Positions 1 to 8,836 are shown, counted from the stretch's first letter. The stretch: DNA of 32,599 bases from Heterostelium multicystogenum (GCA_003667245.1 RCNN01000232.1:1-32599); one strand, 5' to 3'. Numbers and translations are program-made. The notes: a model not told the origin generated them from the letters alone.

Positions 1-1911
1 TTTCCAGTTGATTTGACTTTTCTCTCAACTTCATCCATGGCACTGTCCAGTGTAGTGCTGTCAAATAAAGGATCGATTCAAAAACAAATTGGAAAGTCCT
101 CTGCTGTTGTTGGATAAGGATTATTTTGCCAAGATATTTGATTGAAAGGCTTGAAATTGGTAATCTTTGGAGCAAATCTTAATGGTTTAACAAACTCTAT
201 TTCTGATTGGACATCGTTGAAAATAAAGATTATATCATCACCATAATTCGAGATTTCATCCAGAGTTGAAATTCTCTCACAAAATCCCAATATTTTTGAG
301 AACATCTCGAGATATATTCAGACTTAATTTTGTTGTTTCTTCAAGTAGTTATTGAGATTAGTTTTGTTGGTTTTCGAGATGTGATTGATTTGCTTCATTC
401 TCTCTGGGATCGCTTGTGTATTTTCTGGAATCGCAATGGTTTGTTTCCAATTGGCCAAATCATCAGGGGAAAGTGTCTTTTTTGAAATTCATTGATCTTA
501 TCCCTATCACATGGCGGTAAGTTTCTCCATGTAACAATGAATAGCTTTAATATAAAGAGCGAAACAAGTGAACGTCTTAAAATATGGAACTCCTTGATTT
601 CGATCAATGATTTTCTCGACCTCAAAGACAATCTCGTTTGTATTTTTAACGGTTAAAAGACCCAAACTTGCAAGAAGATTCAATTTCAATACATAGCAAT
701 TCATTAGAATTGTATCAGACTGCCAAGGTATTTTGCTAATTGTTAATGGCTAAAATGGTAGAGCAACTTGTAATTAGTATTCAGAGTCTTAAAGAACCAA
801 TTGGTTCCTTTGTAACTTATTACTTACATTCCAATTGTCAAGAGTATAGTTTGCGAGTTGAAGTGCTTCTGCTTTGTCTCCTCTATGTGTAAGGTGATAA
901 CTCAGCCAATAGGATACATTGCAATCTCTCTTCTGAGAATCTAATATTCTCAGGTCATTTAACCGATCATCGAATGTATCTTCTTTCTCGTGCTCCAAGT
1001 GTATTCCAAGCTTGACAAGCATTACTTCACGGTATGCCTTACGTAAAGGTTCGACCAACTTTCCCTCTGCTCTTTCTTGCTCTCGACATTTACGAATGAA
1101 TTCGTTGAATTTGTTCAACATTCCATCTCTCTTGCCACTCTTGTACTGAGAAAGAGCTAAATAGATATGATCAATGAGTAGCATTCTTTCTGGGAACTTT
1201 CTTTCAAAGATCTCTAAAACGGTTTTGGGCTTCCTGTTGTTTTTCCACATTTAAGAAACTGACATGGGCAGCACGAAGGAACTCGTAGTTAACTGAATCA
1301 GGATACTCTTTGAGTAATTCTTCTGCCAACTTGGCAGTCTCCTGGAACATTTTGTGTATAAAGTAGACTTCAAAAGTAGCAGTTTTAACTTCAAAGTGAA
1401 TTCGATTGTGCGAAGAAGCATTATAGAACTTTATCAGTTGTTTTGCGTCTTGTATCACCTCCAAAGATTCCAAAAGACTGTGTTGCTTTGACATAGCCAT
1501 TAGTTTTGCTTTGGCCAATGCCGCAGTAATGGTGTGTCTGTTATTGGTTGACATTATCTGGTCGCAGATCGGTATAGATTCCTGATACCTCTTTGATTGG
1601 ATCATCAGATTCATCTGTTCGATCAACCGTAATGCATCCATATCCCTTTTCATGTTGTCGCTAACATTGGTGTTGAATTCACCACAATAAAATCTACGAC
1701 CAACACTCTCACCAAAAGCTCTAACCCCTGTATTTGGACGTGGCCCACTGCCATCATGTTGTTGAAGAAATGATAGAGTGCCACCACTGGCATAGGAGTG
1801 GATATCACACTTGTCACTAGCTTTTAAGCTACCAACAGTAAAAGAGCTCCACTGTCTGCTTTTGATTGGATAACTGGATTGACTATTAATTAAAAATCTA
1901 TATTTATACAT
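1..1911 (-). CDS. Helical-repeat (TPR-like) protein, possibly mitochondrial, frame-disrupted, 3' end outside window
   Basis: The gene is read from ATG 1911 toward base 1 and runs off the window. The first about 80 residues are rich in Ser, Arg and aromatics with few acids (for example GESVGRRFYCGEF), as in a mitochondrial presequence. The remainder is predicted alpha-helical with repeated Leu/Ala helix pairs (EETAKLAEELLKEYPDS-like units), which suggests TPR-type repeats. An intron with GTAAGT donor at 827 and CAG acceptor ending at 720 (108 bp) joins codons in phase 0. Reading must change frame near 1215, 525, 480, 335 and 265, several of these at A/T runs. A TGA at 78-80 (minus strand) interrupts a frame that looks coding on both sides. 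The host family is not recognised. It could be a decayed gene, but the density of breaks matches that in other genes here, so sequence error is likelier. Confidence 0.6.
720..827 (-). other. Intron in the helical-repeat gene
   Basis: The donor GTAAGT (827-822) follows codons for LDNWN. The acceptor CAG ends at 720 and is followed by codons for SDTILMNCY, so the frame is kept in phase 0. The intron is AT-rich, as expected for a dictyostelid. Confidence 0.75.
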
Positions 1912-2583
1912 TTATATATATTTATATGATTTAATGCAAAGCATTGTGATTTGATTCTGTTATGAGTTCCAATAGTTATTATAATCACATAGGTTGCCCA
2001 TGATTAATATCTTTAATTTTGGAAATAATTTATAAATCTAGATTTTTTATTACATCATAAAACTAAAAAAAAATCAGAAAACAAATCTAAGTTGAATCAT
2101 CACTGATTTGCTTGTATCAAAAGTTAAAGATAAATATATTATCGTAATAATATCAATAGACCAGAGATTATAATATAATCTAGATACCACTTTATTAAAT
2201 TATATTTAGTATCTTGATTTTAATATATAGAAGGTTGTCATAAAATTAATATTATTCATACAAAGTTACTTGTTATCATAACCTAATCTCCGGAAGGTTG
2301 CTCTAAATTGAATCTGAAATTTATTGGATATTATGATATCGAAACTAACTTATTGTTCTTTGATATGTGGATTATTTGTCTTGATTTCATAGATGGAATG
2401 AAAGATATAAACAACTCTTTTCAAATATTTAGAACATATTTAAATGTAGTACACTCTTAGTTAGGTTTGTCAATCATAATATAATAAAAGACTATTAGAA
2501 TAGGAATACATTTAATAGAATAGATTGTCTAATTGAAGTTAAACAATGGATTTAAACACATTAGATTGTTAAATCAATCTTTA
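1912..2583. other. AT-rich spacer, no gene seen
   Basis: This 672-bp stretch lies upstream of the helical-repeat gene and downstream of the small three-exon gene (both minus strand). It is very AT-rich with many stop codons in all frames. No RNA gene or repeat was recognised. It should hold the promoter of the helical-repeat gene and the 3' UTR of the small gene. Confidence 0.6.
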
Positions 2584-2886
2584 TTAAAAGGTATATTTAC
2601 TACCACTGCTGCTGTTGTTGGAGACTGAGTTGTTTGTAGCTGGGATCTGAAAACAAAAAACAAGTATAGTGATCAAATATTAGGAAATTTGAGACAAGAC
2701 AAAGCTTTATTAAAATTTCTTACCTTAATCAAGGACATTCCACCATATCTTGGCTTGCAGCTCATTCTAATGTTTGCTGTATGGTTATTATTATTATTAT
2801 TATTATTCATTTATTAGTAAATTTATATTATTAATAATAGAAAGAAATCACTTACGATCTGGTGTTTTGCGTGATGTAGAGAACAT
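2584..2886 (-). CDS. Small 48-residue protein encoded by three exons
   Basis: ATG at 2886. Exon 1 is 2886-2856 (MFSTSRKTPD plus one base), exon 2 is 2776-2724 (17 residues including NIRMSCKPRYGG), and exon 3 is 2646-2584, ending in TAA. Introns are 79 bp (GTAAGT...CAG) and 77 bp (GTAAGA...TTTTCAG). The exon lengths 31, 53 and 63 nt sum to 147, exactly 49 codons with stop, so both splices keep one open frame. The first half is basic with a Cys-Lys-Pro-Arg-Tyr-Gly-Gly core. The tail is an Asn/Ser-rich linker ending KYTF. There is no signal peptide or membrane segment. The family is not recognised. The exact frame agreement across two good introns is the main support, because the protein is too short for composition to help. 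Confidence 0.65.
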
Positions 2887-3515
2887 TTTCTATTTATTCT
2901 ATTGATAAACCTATAATAATATTAATATTTGAACAAAGTAGTTTTTGAAAGAATGATTCTCTATTATATATAGACAACTTAAAAGAGATGATAATTATTA
3001 ATTTAAATGATAAAGAAGAAAATATCTAAAATAAAAGTTTAAAATATTGGATATTATTATATTATTGAAGAAATAGTGTCTTCATTTAAAAGGATTATTT
3101 AGAAACAATCGAGAGTCATGGTTGTTTCAGCTACCATTCACCATTCTACCTACCGACTGATGATCATGATACATGCTGAGCGATTGATTTTATCTTCATA
3201 TTCGGTACGGCGATAATGGAACCGGTTTAATTTTATGATATTATATTTTGTACAATTTTTTTGTTGTACAAGTTTTCCTTCATTTTTCAAAAGTCATGGA
3301 ATGTTTTTTGTGAAAGTTGTACTTCGCCAAACATCTTCGACCTGACAGTGTCCAAAATTGGTGATGGTTAAGATACGTCTCAGTCTACCTAAATGTCATC
3401 TTGATGATTTAATTAACATTTTTTTCTTATTTTTCAACCTCAACACAGTCAGATTTTGATTTACTGATTAACTCAACTACAATTGTAGATCTTTTGGATA
3501 GAAATAAGTTGACTT
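2887..3515. other. Spacer with no recognised gene
   Basis: The stretch is AT-rich, with two islands of more mixed composition near 3110-3230 and 3290-3395. The first contains TGATGA and CTGA close together, but spaced too tightly for a normal C/D snoRNA. No long frame, no tRNA and no clear repeat is visible. It should contain the promoter of the small three-exon gene. Confidence 0.5.
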
Positions 3516-3757
3516 TTAAAGAATCATTTCAACTAGTGTAGTCATTGTCAATAAGGTCACTTTTCCAACTAGAAGAAAATAAACAAAATTTGTGACTTCA
3601 GAGTTTTCCATACCTTTAAAGTTATACTGAATAGTTAATTTAATTTTAATAAAGAACTTGTTTGGTGTCAGAGTATCGATAGAAAGGTTATAAATCTTGG
3701 AGAACATACCTTTTATAAAACTCTGTAATAAACATAGTTGTTACAATGGTTTTACCA
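3516..3757 (-). other. Coding-like or intron-containing remnant on the left side of the retrotransposon
   Basis: On the minus strand this stretch reads as coding-like pieces (for example TIVTTMFITEFYK, then KIYNLSIDTLTPNKFF). It also contains intron-like signals: GTATG just after FYK, TTCAG near 3635, and GTATGG followed by TTTTCTTCTAG near 3565. The matching upstream piece may lie beyond the element at 8641-8782. No domain is recognised. It may be a small gene broken by the insertion or merely fortuitous open sequence. Confidence 0.25.
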
Positions 3758-3761
3758 GGAC

Positions 3762-3931
3762 TGTAAAACACGAAGTTCAAAAATCATAAAAATAAGAAAT
3801 TTATAGTATAAAAACCGAAAATAATCAAATAAACAAATCATTCCAATTAATAACCCTAATTCCTCTGTAGTTATAATTAATTATTGTTAATAGATCCTAT
3901 ATATATACGTTTTATGTGTTACTCTTTTAAA
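3762..3931 (+). repeat. 5' LTR (170 bp)
   Basis: It begins TGTAAAACACGAAG and ends ACTCTTTTAAA. It matches 8469-8638 base for base; flanking bases differ on both sides (C/G before, C/A after). It starts with TG but does not end in the usual CA. It contains AATAAA at 3828-3833 and a TATATATATA run at 3898-3907. Confidence 0.95.
3898..3907 (+). promoter_or_regulatory. TATA element of the LTR promoter
   Basis: TATATATATA lies only 24 nt before the end of the LTR and is followed, just past the LTR edge, by T-rich sequence (3933-3948). Dictyostelid core promoters typically have a TATA box followed by an oligo-T tract before the start site, so transcription probably starts at or near the LTR/internal boundary. 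That leaves almost no room for R and U5. Confidence 0.5.
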
Positions 3932-3981
3932 CTTTTTTTTATTTTTTATCGTACTTATATAAATAATTAATAAGATTAAGA

Positions 3982-5034
3982 ATGGCTACTAAACAGTTAT
4001 TTAAGAATACAAAGAGGGATGAGCATGATCCAGGAGGGAAATTGGAGTCACTACAGTTGATAGTCGAGAACCAGACAATGGTGTTGTCTAAGGTGCAAGA
4101 GGAGTTTAAGGTACACCTAGAAAGAAGGGAAAAAGAGTTTAAAGAACAAATAGAACAAAGAGACAAGGAATATAAGGAACAAGCAACTCAAAGAGAAAAA
4201 GCATTTAAGGATCAACAAAATTTTAATGAGGCGTTGTTGGAAAACTTGTTGAAGTTAAATGGAAAGATAAAAGAAGTCGAGGTAGAAGAAGTAGTGAAAG
4301 GAGAAGGAAATTGGAGAATTGAACTTAGAGCTGAAGCTCGAGAGTTAAATAAGTTAAAAGAGTTCGCAACTTTCAAACATGAGTTGTTGAAAAGTATTAG
4401 AGACATGGATATTAGAGATGACGACCGGAAGAAGTTTTTACTGAGAGCTAGTTTAAGTGAAAAAAGAGCAGTAATTTATGAAGCAGTTGACGAAGAGGCA
4501 ACTTTTGAAGAAGTTTTAAATAAGTTGGAGGAGAGTGAATTAACAACACATCAAAGAGACCAAGTAGGAGCTTGTATTGAAAGTCTTGACAAACATGAGT
4601 TAAGATTTGGGGTACAACAAAGTGAAAAGAGTTCAAATTCATTAGAGAGCTACATAGCTTTTTGGATGGATAACCATGCAATATCGAGGTTAAGTGATGA
4701 AACCAAGAAATATATGTTCTTCAAGAACTTGGTATATGATGATTATAAACAGAAAGTCGAGAAGTATATATTCAGATCAGATTATCGTAGTAAAGGATTC
4801 ATGGATATGATCGACCATGCCAGAAGCTACATCATGGATAGGAGTTCTTTTAGAGGTCACATTCAGAAAAAGAATTATGGTACCCGTGATCATAAAGAGT
4901 CAGTTACTAGATCTGCCGTTAGACCTAGTGCCGTAAGAGAAGAAGGTAAAGAAGGATCGAGATCGGAGTTTAGATGCTACAATTGTGAGGGTATAGGACA
5001 CAGTGCTAAGGTGTGCCCAAGTAAGTCGAAATGA
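3982..5034 (+). CDS. gag: Gag polyprotein with zinc knuckle
   Basis: The product is 350 residues from the first ATG after the LTR (leader of 50 nt). The N-terminal third is strongly charged heptad-like coiled coil, with repeated units such as EFKEQIEQRDKEYKEQ. The middle (about 110-290) is a helical capsid-like region. Near the C-terminus is a retroviral zinc knuckle, CYNCEGIGHSAKVC (C-x2-C-x4-H-x4-C, about residues 332-345). It should coat and package the element RNA. The gene ends at TGA 5032-5034. The next 30 nt are open in the same frame and lead directly into pol, so pol may be made by readthrough of this stop. No frameshifts are present. Confidence 0.9.
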   Translation: MATKQLFKNTKRDEHDPGGKLESLQLIVENQTMVLSKVQEEFKVHLERREKEFKEQIEQRDKEYKEQATQREKAFKDQQNFNEALLENLLKLNGKIKEVEVEEVVKGEGNWRIELRAEARELNKLKEFATFKHELLKSIRDMDIRDDDRKKFLLRASLSEKRAVIYEAVDEEATFEEVLNKLEESELTTHQRDQVGACIESLDKHELRFGVQQSEKSSNSLESYIAFWMDNHAISRLSDETKKYMFFKNLVYDDYKQKVEKYIFRSDYRSKGFMDMIDHARSYIMDRSSFRGHIQKKNYGTRDHKESVTRSAVRPSAVREEGKEGSRSEFRCYNCEGIGHSAKVCPSKSK

Positions 5035-5064
5035 ACCGAGGTTAAGAAGAGTGGAAGGGAAGAG

Positions 5065-8000
5065 GTGAAGATGGAAGTGGCGTTAATTGATAGCAGTAGT
5101 AGCGATCATATTAAAGTCAAGTTGATGATAGGTGGAGTGGAAAGAAAAGTGATAGTCGATACGGGAGCGAAGAAATCCTTTATTAATAATAAATGGATTA
5201 GAAGTAGTGATAAGATAGAAACAAGAAGGAATTTAATAGTTAAATTGCCGTTCGAAGAAGGAAATATTAGTAAGATAGTTAATAAGGCATTGTATACGAA
5301 GATAGAGTTAGGAAGTCAAATAGAAGTAGAGTTAAATGTGATAGATTTAGACGAAGAAATAGAAATAATATTCGGTACGGATATTTTAGAGGAATTGAAA
5401 TTAGAAATGGAATTGGATGGAAAGAAATGGAAAGTTAAGATGTTAAGTGAAGAAGTCGAAGTAGTTGATAGAACAATGGATGGGAAGGAAGAAATAGAAG
5501 AAATTAGTAATACAGAAGAAGAGATAGTATCCGAAGTAATGGATTTAATTGAAAAGGAAGATTTAGAAACGTTAGAGAAAGTAATAATAGAGAAATTCAG
5601 AGATGTTATCGTGGAGAAAGCTCCAGATTTTAGCGTAATTAAGAGAGATAATGATATTAGTCATAGAATAGTTTTGAAAGAAGGAGTAGTAATTAAGAGT
5701 CAATATCCATTCAAGAAGTCGTTTAAGGAAGAATTAGATATTCAAAAGAAAGTAGATGAATTATTAGAATTAGGCGTGGTAGAGAAAATAGCGGAAGATG
5801 TAGAAGATATTGTAGAATCACCAATTTTTGCGGTGTATAAAAACGGAGAGTTTGATAGATTAGTAAATCAATTTAAGAAATTGAATGAAGGAACAGTAGA
5901 TTTAGAGTATAAGATACCGATAATAGAAGACGTGTTGAATAGATTAAGTGGGAAAAGAATTTTTTCACTAGGTGATGTGATTAAAGGATATTTCCATGTA
6001 GAGTTAGAAGAGAGTTCGAGGAGGTTGACAGCCTTTAGAACGAAGAAAGGATTGTATTGGTATAAGAGGATGGCGATGGGATTAAGTGGAGCACCAGCTA
6101 GATTTGCCGAGTTTATGGAATCGAATTTTGGAGATATTGTCGATAATTATTTCGATGATCTCATAGCAGCAGATGATACTGTTTTGGAGAATGTTAGAAG
6201 AGTGATTAAGATGTTAATCAGGTGCAGAGAAAGAAAGATCTTTATTAGTAAGAAGAAAGTGAAGTTGTTTAGAAGAGAAATACAGATACTGGGTAGAACA
6301 ATCAAATTCAATACAGTTAATAGTAGTAACTATAAGACAGAGTTGTTGGATCAAATGTCATATCCAACTAATCCGAAGGAAGTGCAGAAAACGCTAGGAT
6401 TTTTTAATTATTTTAGAAAATTCATAGACAAATACCCAGAGAAGACGAGACATTTGGAAGAATTGCGTAAACATAAGAGAGAATTTGAAATTAGTGATGA
6501 AGCCAAGAAGGAATTTTATCAGTTAATCGGAGAATTGAAACAAACCGTAGATTTGTATTTACCAGACCCGTTGAAGGAGTACTATATTTACACGGACGCG
6601 AGTGATATTGGCATTAGTGCAATTATCAAGCAGAAGGATAAAGATGGAGTAGAGAGACCGGTGTTGTTTTATGGAAGAAGGTTGAAGAATACTGAACAGA
6701 CGAAATCAATAGGATTTAGAGAGTTGTTGGCGATAAAGGAGTGTTTGAAGAAGAACATGAAGATACTTTTGGGTAGTAAATTAAAGATCTTTACGGATCA
6801 TTATAATTTGCTATACTTGAAGGATCAAGTGACTTTAACGAAAGATCAATTGAAAGCACTTGAAGTGTTATCACAATTCAATTACGAAATTAAGCATATT
6901 GACGGTGTAAAGAATGTAGGAGCGGATGTATTGTCGAGGTTGAACACTTATAGGATACCTATAGAGTGGGATTATTTGATGGAAGTTAAGGAAAGTTATA
7001 AAGGAAATAGTGACGTAGAGTTAGTGAAAGCGAGACATAAAGATACGTGGAGAGAACGTGAAGGTCTATTGTTTATCATAGACAAGGAAGGAAAAGAAAG
7101 ATTAGTGTTGGTAGATGAAAAACATATCAAAGAGATAATTAGAGAGGCACACAGTACGCCATATTGTGGGCACGGAGATAGTTTAAGAACGTATACGAGA
7201 ATTAAGGAGAATTTCTATTGTAGGAAATTGTACGAGAAGGTGAAAGAGTTTTGTGATTATTGTGTAGAATGTCAACAAAATAGAATAGAAGTAAAGAAGA
7301 AAGCAAATATTCAGCCATTAGAGATAGCGGAAGGAGTCGGAATAGATATAAGTTTGGATTTTCTAGATTTACCAGAGAGTCTAAATGGTTATAATTATGT
7401 GTTAGTTGTCGTAGATAGATTCAGTAAATATACAACAATTATACCAACGAAGAAACAAATAACAGCGATAGAGACAGCTAAACTAGTTCATGAAAATGTG
7501 TTTACATCATTTGGATTACCGTTATCGATAGTCAGTGATAGAGACCCCCGTTTTACGAGTGAAGTGTGGCAAGAATTATTCCGAAGAGTTGGATCGAAGT
7601 TGAGAATGTCTGTACCCAGACATCCCCAAAGTGATGGTCAGACCGAGAGACTGAATAGAAGTATCAGAACGATGTTGAGAAAATTAGCCTTGGAGAAGAA
7701 GGAGAATTGGGACGAGGAGATCAAGAATATTCAATTTGCGATTAACTCAACCTATAATGCAACAATTAAGAGATCCCCGTTTGAAGTAGTGTTAGGTTAT
7801 GTACCGACATCACCTATAAATTTGTTTGCAAAACGAATTAGTGGAGAAGAAAGAGATGTGGTGAGAGAGATAGTTCGAGATTGTTTGTTAGACAAACAAC
7901 TACAAATGTTAGAAGGAGAAGAGTTAGTGGAGAAGATTGATATCGTGAAAGGAGATTGGGTGTTAGTCAAGGATGAATTTATCAACTTGGATGTAGATAA

Positions 8001-8496
8001 AGAATCAATTATGAAGTCAGTTAGAAACAGAAACAGAGGTCCATTTAAAGTAATAAGAGTATTCAATAATGGATTAAACCTAGAATTGGAGTTGGATGGT
8101 TTCACTAGGAGACATGCAATTTTCAATGTTACCCAAGTAATGAAATTCAAAGTTAATGAAGACAATAACGAATTGGTTGCCGAGCCTGGTCCGAAGTTGG
8201 TCAATGGAGAAGAAGAGTATGTGGTTGAAAAGATAATGGGTGTTCGCAAGTTTGGAAAGAGCACACAATACTTAATCAAATGGTTAGGTTACCCAGAAGA
8301 TCAGTCATCATGGCAATTCGAGAAATACATTCATGCTAAGGAACTGATAGACATATTCAAGAAAGAACAAGAACAGGAACAAGACAACCAGAAACCTAAG
8401 AAGACAGTCAAAACTCAAAGGAAGACCTATAACCCGAAAAGAAGACCTACTCTTAAAAAAGGGCAAAGTGTAAAACACGAAGTTCAAAAATCATAA
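5065..8496 (+). CDS. pol: Pol polyprotein: protease, RT, RNase H, integrase, chromodomain
   Basis: The product is 1143 residues from ATG 5065; if made by readthrough it begins at 5035. The aspartic protease has VIVDTGAKKSF (Asp32). RT has FSLGDVIKGYF (about 305) and the YFDD box (Asp364-Asp365). RNase H starts around YTDASD (about 509). Integrase has an HHCC zinc domain (about 695-740) and a D,D-35-E core: SLDFLD (about 763), SDRDPRF (Asp825) and GQTERLN (Glu861). A chromodomain occupies about 1052-1102 (VEKIMG..., YLIKWLGYPEDQSSW). A Lys/Arg-rich tail follows. It copies element RNA to DNA and inserts it, and the chromodomain may steer integration to marked chromatin. The last nine codons and the stop lie inside the 3' LTR. 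All catalytic residues are present and the frame is unbroken over 3.4 kb. Confidence 0.95.
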   Translation: MKMEVALIDSSSSDHIKVKLMIGGVERKVIVDTGAKKSFINNKWIRSSDKIETRRNLIVKLPFEEGNISKIVNKALYTKIELGSQIEVELNVIDLDEEIEIIFGTDILEELKLEMELDGKKWKVKMLSEEVEVVDRTMDGKEEIEEISNTEEEIVSEVMDLIEKEDLETLEKVIIEKFRDVIVEKAPDFSVIKRDNDISHRIVLKEGVVIKSQYPFKKSFKEELDIQKKVDELLELGVVEKIAEDVEDIVESPIFAVYKNGEFDRLVNQFKKLNEGTVDLEYKIPIIEDVLNRLSGKRIFSLGDVIKGYFHVELEESSRRLTAFRTKKGLYWYKRMAMGLSGAPARFAEFMESNFGDIVDNYFDDLIAADDTVLENVRRVIKMLIRCRERKIFISKKKVKLFRREIQILGRTIKFNTVNSSNYKTELLDQMSYPTNPKEVQKTLGFFNYFRKFIDKYPEKTRHLEELRKHKREFEISDEAKKEFYQLIGELKQTVDLYLPDPLKEYYIYTDASDIGISAIIKQKDKDGVERPVLFYGRRLKNTEQTKSIGFRELLAIKECLKKNMKILLGSKLKIFTDHYNLLYLKDQVTLTKDQLKALEVLSQFNYEIKHIDGVKNVGADVLSRLNTYRIPIEWDYLMEVKESYKGNSDVELVKARHKDTWREREGLLFIIDKEGKERLVLVDEKHIKEIIREAHSTPYCGHGDSLRTYTRIKENFYCRKLYEKVKEFCDYCVECQQNRIEVKKKANIQPLEIAEGVGIDISLDFLDLPESLNGYNYVLVVVDRFSKYTTIIPTKKQITAIETAKLVHENVFTSFGLPLSIVSDRDPRFTSEVWQELFRRVGSKLRMSVPRHPQSDGQTERLNRSIRTMLRKLALEKKENWDEEIKNIQFAINSTYNATIKRSPFEVVLGYVPTSPINLFAKRISGEERDVVREIVRDCLLDKQLQMLEGEELVEKIDIVKGDWVLVKDEFINLDVDKESIMKSVRNRNRGPFKVIRVFNNGLNLELELDGFTRRHAIFNVTQVMKFKVNEDNNELVAEPGPKLVNGEEEYVVEKIMGVRKFGKSTQYLIKWLGYPEDQSSWQFEKYIHAKELIDIFKKEQEQEQDNQKPKKTVKTQRKTYNPKRRPTLKKGQSVKHEVQKS
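8455..8468 (+). other. Polypurine tract before the 3' LTR
   Basis: AAAAAAGGGCAAAG abuts the first base of the right LTR (8469). A purine-rich run at this place normally primes plus-strand DNA synthesis. One C interrupts it, and it also codes for part of the Pol tail. Confidence 0.6.
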
Positions 8497-8638
8497 AAAT
8501 AAGAAATTTATAGTATAAAAACCGAAAATAATCAAATAAACAAATCATTCCAATTAATAACCCTAATTCCTCTGTAGTTATAATTAATTATTGTTAATAG
8601 ATCCTATATATATACGTTTTATGTGTTACTCTTTTAAA
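8469..8638 (+). repeat. 3' LTR (170 bp)
   Basis: It is identical to 3762-3931. It contains the end of pol (stop at 8494-8496), the poly(A) signal AATAAA at 8535-8540 and the TATA run at 8605-8614. Confidence 0.95.
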
Positions 8639-8640
8639 AG

Positions 8641-8782
8641 GGACCTTACAATATGTATGAAAGGTCTTCTGAATGATGCATACGGGATCAGAAGAATAAG
8701 CAGATATCTCCCTTATGGCACAGAAGTTATATCTTTTAATATCTAAGCTCTGATCAACCTTATTTATTAAAAAAAAAACCAC
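8641..8782 (-). other. Coding-like remnant on the right side of the retrotransposon
   Basis: The minus strand is open from 8782 (ATG) through the junction and reads DIKRYNFCAIREISAYSSD followed by a further coding-like stretch ending near HTYCK. It stops only inside the LTR. Joined to 3757 and below after removing the element and one GGAC copy, the sequence stays coding-like but changes frame. No family is recognised. It may be the 5' part of a small gene split by the insertion. Confidence 0.25.
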
Positions 8783-8806
8783 TGGTTAAGTAATAAAACC
8801 TATTCA

Positions 8807-8824
8807 CATAATGCGCGCATTATG
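8807..8824. repeat. Perfect 18-bp palindrome CATAATGCGCGCATTATG
   Basis: Each half (CATAATGCG / CGCATTATG) is the exact reverse complement of the other, with a GC-rich centre in very AT-rich DNA. It lies 12 bp beyond the Pol III terminator of the tRNA-Lys gene. Its role is unknown: a protein-binding site, or part of the downstream element used by the tRNA locus. Confidence 0.8.
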
Positions 8825-8836
8825 GGAAATACTGCT

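Larger units (their letters stand above)
3762..8638 (+). mobile_element. Complete Ty3/gypsy chromovirus-type LTR retrotransposon (Skipper-like)
   Basis: This 4877-bp element consists of identical 170-bp LTRs (3762-3931 and 8469-8638) around gag (3982-5034) and pol (5065-8496). The domain order is protease, reverse transcriptase, RNase H, integrase, chromodomain, which is diagnostic of Ty3/gypsy elements. The C-terminal chromodomain puts it with the chromoviruses; Skipper is the known dictyostelid example. Both genes are open throughout and the LTRs are identical, so it inserted recently and may be competent. The bases GGAC lie immediately before the left LTR (3758-3761) and at 8641-8644, two bases after the right LTR, and are probably the target-site duplication, although the right junction is not perfectly clean. 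The element lies downstream of a tRNA-Lys gene, a neighbourhood often used by dictyostelid retroelements. Confidence 0.93.

Noticed and set aside
3155..3182. TGATGA and CTGA close together, suggesting a C/D snoRNA
   Set aside because: The boxes are only about 12 nt apart, with no terminal stem and no room for a guide.
7797..8279. A 160-codon minus-strand frame inside pol
   Set aside because: It is opposite the conserved integrase C-terminus and chromodomain and has no recognisable features, so it is a shadow of pol.
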